A DNA stretch of 64,000 bases from Pseudomonas farsensis (GTDB lineage: Bacteria > Pseudomonadota > Gammaproteobacteria > Pseudomonadales > Pseudomonadaceae). The first letter of the stretch is position 1. Each line of letters opens with the position of its first letter. The translations under genes were made by a program, and so were the position numbers. Below are positions 58,466-64,000 of the stretch, piece after piece. The DNA is taken from assembly GCF_014268805.2 (NCBI RefSeq), contig NZ_JABWRF020000002.1, positions 124,001 to 188,000 on the forward strand, written 5' to 3'. Below the pieces are notes generated by a model. The model had not been told where the DNA came from, did not search any database, and was given only the letters and a program-made list of their open reading frames with translations.

Positions 58466-58903
58466 TCAAATTTGTAACATGAATGTCACAGGGCCATCAT
58501 TGACCAGGTGGACCTGCATATCGGCGCCGAAACGCCCACTGGCAACCTGCGGGTGCTGCCGGCTGGCCTGGGCCAGCAAATGGTCGAACACTTCGGCACC
58601 CAACGCCGGTGGTGCGGCGGTCGAAAAGCTCGGGCGCATGCCATTGCGGGTGTCGGCAGCCAGGGTGAACTGCGACACCAGCAGCAGCCCGCCAGCGACA
58701 TCCTTGAGCGAGCGGTTCATCTTGCCCTGCTCGTCGCTGAACACACGGTAGTTGAGCAGCTTGTGCAACAGTTTGTCGGCATGTTCGGCCGAATCTTCAG
58801 GCTCCACCGCTACCAGCGCCAGCAAGCCCTGGTCGATGGCGCCGACGATTTCGCCGGCCACCTCGACGCGCGCTGCGCTAACGCGCTGTATCAGGCACTT
58901 CAT
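58466..58903 (-). CDS. dtd: D-aminoacyl-tRNA deacylase
   Basis: A 145-residue enzyme that removes D-amino acids (and glycine from tRNA-Ala) from mischarged tRNAs. It starts [28 protein letters not shown]. The catalytic block [21 protein letters not shown] contains the SQxT motif, and the C-terminus [11 protein letters not shown] contains the Gly-Pro cis dipeptide that checks chirality (here NDGPVTF). The start overlaps the pip stop (ATGA), so it is coupled to pip. Confidence 0.97.
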   Translation of the reverse strand: MKCLIQRVSAARVEVAGEIVGAIDQGLLALVAVEPEDSAEHADKLLHKLLNYRVFSDEQGKMNRSLKDVAGGLLLVSQFTLAADTRNGMRPSFSTAAPPALGAEVFDHLLAQASRQHPQVASGRFGADMQVHLVNDGPVTFMLQI

Positions 58904-59871
58904 GCCTCTTCCAGGGGCAGGTCGAGCAGGCGCCGTGCCATCTGGTCGGCGGCGCGCACCAAGGCGTCGGTGATACCGGGCTCGGAGGCGGCGTGGCCTG
59001 CGTCGCGGATCACTTTCAGCTCGCTGTTCGGCCAGGCCTGGTGCAGCTCCCAGGCGTTGTCCAGGGGGCAGATGACGTCGTAGCGGCCATGCACGATCAC
59101 CGCCGGCAGGTGGGCGATTTTCGGCATGTCGCGGATCAGTTGGTCTGGCTCGAGGAACGCGTTGTTGGTGAAATAGTGGCACTCGATGCGGGCGATGGAC
59201 AGCGCGCGCTGCGGCTCGGAGAAGCGGTCGACAACCAGCGGGTTGGGGCGCAGCGTGGCAGTGCGGCCCTCCCAGGTGGACCAGGCCTTGGCGGCATGCA
59301 TCTGGGCGATCTGGTCGCTGCCAGTGAGGCGTTTGTGGAAGGCGCTGACCAGGTCGCCGCGCTCTTCGGCCGGGATGGGTGCGATGTAGTCCTGCCAGTA
59401 GTCGGGGAACAGGCGGCTGGCGCCCTCCTGGTAGAACCAGCTGATTTCCTGCGGGCGGCACAGGAAGATGCCGCGCAGGATCAGGCCGTGCACGCGCTCA
59501 GGGTGGGCCTGGGCATAGGCCAGCGCCAGCGTGGAACCCCAGGAGCCGCCGAACAGCACCCATTTGTCGATGCCCAGGTGCTCGCGAATACGCTCAAGGT
59601 CTTCGACCAGGTGCCAGGTGGTGTTGTTTTCCAGGCTGGCGTGGGGCGTGGAGCGGCCACAGCCGCGTTGGTCGAAGGTGATGATGCGGTACAGGTTGGG
59701 GTCGAAATAGCAGCGGCTCTGGGCATCGCAGCCAGCACCCGGCCCTCCGTGGATGAACACCACAGGCAGACCTTCCGGCGAACCGCTTTCATCGACATAC
59801 AGCACGTGCGGCGCTTCCACGGCCAGATCGTGCCGGGCGTAGGGTTTGATCTGCGGGTACAGGGTCTGCAT
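58900..59871 (-). CDS. pip: Proline iminopeptidase
   Basis: A 323-residue alpha/beta hydrolase releasing N-terminal proline from peptides. The N-terminus [19 protein letters not shown], the oxyanion motif [11 protein letters not shown], nucleophile Ser110 in [16 protein letters not shown], and the acid/His in [10 protein letters not shown] and [10 protein letters not shown] fit the S33 family. The start at 59871 is chosen because the frame above it runs into a REP element. It is cotranscribed with dtd. Confidence 0.95.
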   Translation of the reverse strand: MQTLYPQIKPYARHDLAVEAPHVLYVDESGSPEGLPVVFIHGGPGAGCDAQSRCYFDPNLYRIITFDQRGCGRSTPHASLENNTTWHLVEDLERIREHLGIDKWVLFGGSWGSTLALAYAQAHPERVHGLILRGIFLCRPQEISWFYQEGASRLFPDYWQDYIAPIPAEERGDLVSAFHKRLTGSDQIAQMHAAKAWSTWEGRTATLRPNPLVVDRFSEPQRALSIARIECHYFTNNAFLEPDQLIRDMPKIAHLPAVIVHGRYDVICPLDNAWELHQAWPNSELKVIRDAGHAASEPGITDALVRAADQMARRLLDLPLEEA

Positions 59872-59989
59872 TGCGCACTCCGTGTGAGGATTAAGTCTGC
59901 CGTTGGGCATCATAAACCTGAAATGCGCGAAGAGCATGTGTCCGTGTGAATTGTCTGGGTATTGGACCTCAAGCCAGCCCGCAATCGTG

Positions 59990-60104
59990 GTAGGAGCGGC
60001 CTTGTGTCGCGAAAGGGCCGCAGCGCGGCCCCAGGATTTCTGCCTCAACGCGTGGAAAGCCGGGGCCGCGCTGCGGCCCTTTCGCGGCGCAAGGCCGCTC
60101 CTAC
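59990..60104. repeat. REP-type inverted pair between pip and hutG
   Basis: GTAGGAGCGGCCTTGTGTCG at the left is matched by the complement at the right end (CGGCGCAAGGCCGCTCCTAC), with inner arms of GGGCCGCAGCGCGGCCCC type. Both flanking genes are on the minus strand. Confidence 0.8.
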
Positions 60105-60135
60105 ACAGAGATCGCGCAGATGACCCGCGCGGCGG

Positions 60136-60939
60136 TCAGCGCCCGTAGCGCTCCCTGCCCCACCCAAGCAAGGTTTCCAGCAACCCGCGAAGCACCACTT
60201 GGGTCGGCTGCGCCAGGTCTTCACGGTAGGCGAACGGCTCCACTTCATTCATATAGGTGCTCTGCGCCAGCTCCAACTGCACCGCATGGATGTGATTGGC
60301 CGGCGCGCCGTAATGGCGGGTGATGTGCCCGCCCTTGAAGCGCCCATTGAGCACATGGGTGTACGCCGGGAAGCCCGCGCATACGCCCTTGAGCCGCTGC
60401 GCCAGCTCAGGGTCGCAACTGGCGCCATTGAAGGTGCCCAGGTTGAAGTCCGGCAGCTTGCCATCGAACAGGTGGGCAATCTGCGAGCGAATCGAGTGGG
60501 CATCCCACAACAAGGCGTAGCCAAATGCCTCGCGCAGCCGCGCCAGTTCGCTCTCGACCTTGGCGTGATAGGGCCGCCAGATTTGCTCCAGGTACTGCGC
60601 CCGCTGCTGTGCGCTGGGCGCCTTGCCCTCGATAAACAACGGCTCACCTTCAAACAAGGTGGCCGGGTACAGGCCCGTAGTGGCGCCGACATACAGCGGT
60701 TTGTCGTCATCCGGGCGGTTGATGTCGATGACGAACCGCGAATACTGCGCAGCCACCACGCTTGCACCCAACTCGCGGGCAAAGTCGTAGAGCTGCGGAA
60801 TGTGCCAGTCGGTGTCCGGCAGGCTGCGCGCAGCCGGCACCAGGCCGTCGCGCACCGTGTCGGTCAGTTTAAGGCCGGCGTGGGGGATGCTGATCAGCAG
60901 CGGCAGTTGGCCCTGGTGAAAACTGAATACGTTGTCCAT
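60136..60939 (-). CDS. hutG: N-formylglutamate deformylase
   Basis: A 267-residue enzyme for the last step of the five-step histidine pathway of pseudomonads, converting N-formylglutamate into glutamate and formate. It has LLISIPHAGLKLTDTVRDGLVP, DWHIPQLYDFARELGASVVAAQYSRFVIDINRP and WDAHSIRSQIAHLFDGKLPDFNLGT, with the metal-binding His and Asp/Glu residues of the FGase family. The start is at 60939 (MDNVFSFHQG). It lies 10 nt after hutI in the minus-strand hut run. Confidence 0.95.
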   Translation of the reverse strand: MDNVFSFHQGQLPLLISIPHAGLKLTDTVRDGLVPAARSLPDTDWHIPQLYDFARELGASVVAAQYSRFVIDINRPDDDKPLYVGATTGLYPATLFEGEPLFIEGKAPSAQQRAQYLEQIWRPYHAKVESELARLREAFGYALLWDAHSIRSQIAHLFDGKLPDFNLGTFNGASCDPELAQRLKGVCAGFPAYTHVLNGRFKGGHITRHYGAPANHIHAVQLELAQSTYMNEVEPFAYREDLAQPTQVVLRGLLETLLGWGRERYGR

Positions 60940-60949
60940 GTGCCCTCGC

Positions 60950-62155
60950 TCAGTGGGGTATCTCGACACCCAGGCGCACCACGCGCTTGGGCAGGTCGCC
61001 GCCCAGCCAGTAGGCAAGGTCGGCAGGGCGTTCTATTTGCCAGGCGACGAAGTCCGCCACCTTGCCCGCCTCGAGCGAGCCGTGGCTGTGGCCCAGGCCC
61101 AGCGCGGTAGCGGCATGCAGGGTGACGCCGGCCAAGGCTTCTTCGGGGGTCATGCGGAACAGCGTGCAGCCCATGTTCAGCATCAAGCGCAGCGACAGCA
61201 CGGGCGAGGTGCCGGGGTTGAGGTCGCTGGCCAGGGCAATCTTCACGCCGTGGCGGCGCAGGGCATCCATCGGCGGCAACTGGGTTTCGCGCAAGAAATA
61301 GAACGCCCCCGGCAGCAGCACGGCAACGGTGCCGGCCGCGGCCATGGCGATGGCGTCTTCTTCGGTCATGAATTCCAGATGGTCCGCCGACAACGCCTGA
61401 TAGCGCGCCGCCAGGCTCGAACCGTGCAGCGACGACAACTGCTCGGCGTGCAGCTTGACCGGCAAGCCGAGCTCACGCGCCTTGATGAATACCCGCTCGA
61501 CCTGGGCCGGGGAAAACGCCAGGTGTTCGCAGAACGCATCCACCGCATCCACCAGGCCCTCGGCAGCCAGCGCCGGGAGCATCTGTTCGCAGATATGGCT
61601 GATGTAGTCATCCGCCCTGCCCGCATACTCCGGCGGCAGCGCGTGGGCAGCCAGGCACGTGGTGCGCACGGTCACGGCCAGTTCCTCACCCAGGCGCCGG
61701 GCCACACGTAGCATCTTGCGCTCGCTCGCCAAATCCAGGCCGTAGCCGGACTTGATCTCAAGCGTGGTCACGCCGTCGCGCATCAGCGCCAGCACCCGCT
61801 GCCGGGCGCTGGCGAACAGATCGTCTTCGGACGCGGCGCGAGTTGCTCGCACGGTGCTGGCGATGCCGCCGCCCTGGGCGGCAATCTCGGCATAGCTGAC
61901 ACCCTGCAGGCGCTGCTCGAACTCGCCGCTGCGGTTGCCGCCGAACACCGCGTGGGTGTGGCAGTCGATCAGGCCAGGGGTGACCCAGGCGCCCTCAAGG
62001 TCGACGCTGCGCTCGACTGCCTGCACGGGCAACTGCTCACGTGGGCCAACCCACTCGATCAGGCCAGCGCAGGTGACGATGGCGGCATCTTCGATGACCG
62101 CATAGCGGCCATCGGTCATGCTGGCGACATGGCAGTGCTGCCAGAGGGTTCTCAT
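60950..62155 (-). CDS. hutI: Imidazolonepropionase
   Basis: A 401-residue amidohydrolase that opens imidazolone propionate to N-formimino-glutamate. Metal ligands are in [21 protein letters not shown], the substrate region in [15 protein letters not shown], and further ligands in [26 protein letters not shown] and [13 protein letters not shown]. The start at 62155 ([13 protein letters not shown]) follows CAAGGAGAATCTG. It is 14 nt after the permease gene. Confidence 0.97.
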   Translation of the reverse strand: MRTLWQHCHVASMTDGRYAVIEDAAIVTCAGLIEWVGPREQLPVQAVERSVDLEGAWVTPGLIDCHTHAVFGGNRSGEFEQRLQGVSYAEIAAQGGGIASTVRATRAASEDDLFASARQRVLALMRDGVTTLEIKSGYGLDLASERKMLRVARRLGEELAVTVRTTCLAAHALPPEYAGRADDYISHICEQMLPALAAEGLVDAVDAFCEHLAFSPAQVERVFIKARELGLPVKLHAEQLSSLHGSSLAARYQALSADHLEFMTEEDAIAMAAAGTVAVLLPGAFYFLRETQLPPMDALRRHGVKIALASDLNPGTSPVLSLRLMLNMGCTLFRMTPEEALAGVTLHAATALGLGHSHGSLEAGKVADFVAWQIERPADLAYWLGGDLPKRVVRLGVEIPH

Positions 62156-62169
62156 CAGATTCTCCTTGT

Positions 62170-63573
62170 TCAGCGCTGCAGCTCGGCAGGTTCGCGCACC
62201 GGCTCGCCGCGGCCTGCACGCGGTTTGCACCACAGCAGGTAGGACGCCACCAGGAACACCACCCAGACCACACCGACCACCAGCGCCGGCTGAGAGTCAG
62301 GGAAGTAGCCGAGCACACCGAAGATGAACAGCATGAAGGCGATGGCCATGGCCGGCCCATAAGGCCAGAACGGCACGGGGAATTTCAGCTCGGCGACCTG
62401 TTCACGGGTCATGCTGCGGCGCATGGCAACCTGGGTAACCAGGATCATCATCCACACCCACACCGTGGCGAAGGTGGCGATCGAGGCAATCAGCAGGAAC
62501 ACGTCTTCAGGCATCAGGTAGTTGAGCAGCACCCCAAGCAGCAGTGCACAGCCCATCACCACCACGGTCAGCCATGGCACGCCGTGCCGCGACAGCTTGC
62601 CGAAGCCGCGTGGGGCGTGGCCTTGCTGGGACAGGCCGTACATCATGCGGCCGGCACCAAAGATATCGCTGTTGATCGCCGACACGGCGGCCGAAATCAC
62701 CACCACGTTGAGCACTGCCGCAGCCGAGCCAATACCGAGGTTGCTGAAGATCTGCACGAACGGGCTGCCTTGGCTGCCGATCTGTGGCCACGGGTACAGG
62801 CACATCAGCACGAACAGGGTCAGCACATAGAACAGCAGGATGCGCAGCGGCACGGCGTTGATCGCCTTGGGGATGACCCGGTGCGGGTCCTTGGCTTCAC
62901 CGGCGGTAACGCCAATGATCTCGATGCCGCCAAAGGCGAACATCACCACCGCGAACGAGGCGATCACGCCGCCAATGCCATTGGGCATGAAGCCGCCGTG
63001 CTCGACCAGGTTGCTCAGCCCGACCGGCTGGTCGACGCCCACCTGGCTGAAGCCGAAGGCCATGATGCCTAGGCCTGCCAGGATCATCGCGACGATGGCG
63101 CCGACCTTGAGCAGGGACAGCCAGAACTCCATTTCGCCGAACACCTTGACGTTGCACAGGTTCAGCCCGCCGATCAGGAACACGATGCCCAGCACCCAGA
63201 TCCAGCGGGCCACTTCAGGGAACCAGAAGCCCATGTAGATACCGAAGGCAGTCACGTCGGCAATGGCGACGATGACCATCTCGAAGGCGTAGGTCCAGCC
63301 GAGGACGAACCCGGCCATCGGGCCCAGGTAGGAAGTGGCGTAATGCCCAAAGGAGCCGGAGACCGGGTTGTGCACAGCCATTTCGCCGAGTGCGCGCATG
63401 ACCATGAACACCGCGGCGCCGCCGATCAGATAGGCCAGCAGTACCGCGGGGCCGGCCATCTGGATAGCCGAGGCAGAACCGTAGAACAGCCCGGTGCCGA
63501 TGGCAGAACCGAGGGCCATGAAGCGAATATGGCGAGCCGTCAGCCCGCGCTTGAGTTCTTGAGCTTGTTGCAT
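62170..63573 (-). CDS. hutT: APC-family amino-acid permease, probable histidine transporter
   Basis: A 467-residue permease with 12 predicted helices. [32 protein letters not shown] is the conserved first helix of amino-acid permeases of the AAT branch, followed by [19 protein letters not shown]. Its place between hutH and hutI makes histidine the most likely substrate; sequence alone would also allow proline or an aromatic amino acid. The ribosome site is embedded in an A-rich CA motif, which suggests catabolite control by Hfq/Crc. Confidence 0.88.
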   Translation of the reverse strand: MQQAQELKRGLTARHIRFMALGSAIGTGLFYGSASAIQMAGPAVLLAYLIGGAAVFMVMRALGEMAVHNPVSGSFGHYATSYLGPMAGFVLGWTYAFEMVIVAIADVTAFGIYMGFWFPEVARWIWVLGIVFLIGGLNLCNVKVFGEMEFWLSLLKVGAIVAMILAGLGIMAFGFSQVGVDQPVGLSNLVEHGGFMPNGIGGVIASFAVVMFAFGGIEIIGVTAGEAKDPHRVIPKAINAVPLRILLFYVLTLFVLMCLYPWPQIGSQGSPFVQIFSNLGIGSAAAVLNVVVISAAVSAINSDIFGAGRMMYGLSQQGHAPRGFGKLSRHGVPWLTVVVMGCALLLGVLLNYLMPEDVFLLIASIATFATVWVWMMILVTQVAMRRSMTREQVAELKFPVPFWPYGPAMAIAFMLFIFGVLGYFPDSQPALVVGVVWVVFLVASYLLWCKPRAGRGEPVREPAELQR

Positions 63574-63582
63574 GTCACGTCC

Positions 63583-63595
63583 TTATTGTTGTTTT
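63583..63595 (-). promoter_or_regulatory. CA-rich Hfq/Crc-type motif before the hut permease gene
   Basis: On the minus strand AAAACAACAATAA lies just before the GGACG ribosome site and matches four AAN units, the pattern for Hfq/Crc repression in pseudomonads. Known targets include amino-acid transport genes; use at this site is inferred. Confidence 0.7.
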
Positions 63596-63608
63596 GGTCG
63601 TGAAGCGC

Positions 63609-63633
63609 ATCGCGGGGCAAGCCCGCTCCCACA
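63609..63633. repeat. Single REP unit between hutH and the permease gene
   Basis: CATCGCGGGGCAAGCCCGCT followed by CCCAC is one unpaired unit of the family seen elsewhere. Transcription of hut genes passes through it. Confidence 0.7.
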
Positions 63634-63664
63634 AAGGAAACGAGGTTGCCCCGCAGTTGGGGTG

Positions 63665-64000
63665 TCACAGGCTAGGCAGAACCCCGGCTGGGAGCAGCCC
63701 GGTCAGTGTGCCTTTGGCCAGCAGCGCGACGGCCGCCTCGATGTCGGGGGCAAAGAACCGGTCACGGTCGTAGTGCGGCACTTCGCGGCGCAGCGCCTGG
63801 CGCGCCTGCTCAAGCTTGGCCGAGGTTTTCAGGCCTTTGCGCAGGTCCAGCCCCTGGCAGGCGCCGAGCCACTCGATGGCGATGACGCCACGGGTGTTCT
63901 CGGCCATTTCCCACAGGCGTTTGCCGGCGGCAGGCGCCATGGACACGTGGTCTTCCTGGTTGGCCGAGGTCGGCAGGCTGTCGACGCTGTGCGGGTGCGA
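63665..64000 (-). CDS. hutH: Histidine ammonia-lyase, C-terminal fragment
   Basis: The frame is open to the right edge of the window, so only the last 111 residues are visible. The text [39 protein letters not shown] is the strongly conserved C-terminal catalytic region of histidine ammonia-lyase (the NQEDHVSM block). It converts histidine to urocanate, the first step of the hut pathway served by the permease, hutI and hutG downstream. The MIO-forming Ala-Ser-Gly lies outside the window. Confidence 0.95.
   Translation of the reverse strand, partial: SHPHSVDSLPTSANQEDHVSMAPAAGKRLWEMAENTRGVIAIEWLGACQGLDLRKGLKTSAKLEQARQALRREVPHYDRDRFFAPDIEAAVALLAKGTLTGLLPAGVLPSL

Overview
The window is a GC-rich chromosome segment from a fluorescent pseudomonad, almost certainly of the Pseudomonas putida group. 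The evidence is the complete medium-chain PHA cluster (phaC1-phaZ-phaC2-phaD with phaF and phaI on the opposite strand), the ubiEJB-hisIE-tatABC block, a Pil-Chp chemosensory cluster, the yqgEF-pyrRBC' operon, an SAH riboswitch before ahcY, and dispersed REP-type palindromes in many intergenic gaps. From memory, gene order follows the P. putida KT2440 chromosome around PP_4970 to PP_5032. No rRNA, tRNA or CRISPR array is visible.

Layout. 1-12.9 kb: end of a cation/proton antiporter, a thioesterase, riboswitch-controlled ahcY with metF (methyl cycle), a periplasmic binding protein, the helicase gene rhlE behind a long leader, an M60-type metallopeptidase, yceI with a cytochrome b561, and an amine oxidase with a Lys/Pro/Ala-rich tail. 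13-16 kb: bioA, rsmE and a hemolysin III-type membrane protein. 16.3-25.5 kb: the minus-strand cluster pilG-pilH-pilI-pilJ-chpA-chpC that controls type IV pili. 25.6-35.4 kb: gshB, tonB, a small AT-rich accessory insertion with an IS630-type transposase relic, yqgE-yqgF-pyrR-pyrB-pyrC', the heat-shock protease genes hslV-hslU behind a textbook sigma-32 promoter, and a DUF971 gene. 35.7-42.5 kb: the PHA polymer cluster. 42.6-48.7 kb: ubiquinone (ubiEJB), histidine (hisI, hisE), Tat export (tatABC) and a second RsmE paralogue. 48.8-53.6 kb: two chemoreceptor genes and the remains of an amino-acid ABC transporter. 53.9-58.2 kb: opgG-opgH (periplasmic glucans). 58.4-64 kb: dtd, pip and part of the histidine utilisation (hut) regulon, running off the right edge inside hutH.

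Most genes are core housekeeping functions. The parts that look strain-specific or unusual are: (i) a deletion scar near 52,316-52,321 that fuses a truncated chemoreceptor head-on to a truncated ABC permease and leaves its binding protein without its usual partners; (ii) the AT-rich insertion between tonB and yqgE; (iii) the isolated M60-like peptidase; (iv) a composite repeat family in which REP palindromes carry a conserved flanking module (GTGGGAGATTCTATGG), with one 0.2-kb form present twice 31 kb apart; and (v) a Pil-Chp cluster without the adaptation enzymes PilK and ChpB.

Several regulatory sites can be read directly: a sigma-70 promoter and SAH riboswitch for ahcY, a sigma-32 promoter for hslVU, a sigma-28 (FliA) promoter for the first chemoreceptor, CA-rich Hfq/Crc-type motifs at the starts of phaC1 and the hut permease gene, and several intrinsic terminators. 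All functional names rest on reading motifs and on recall of the families; no database search was run.
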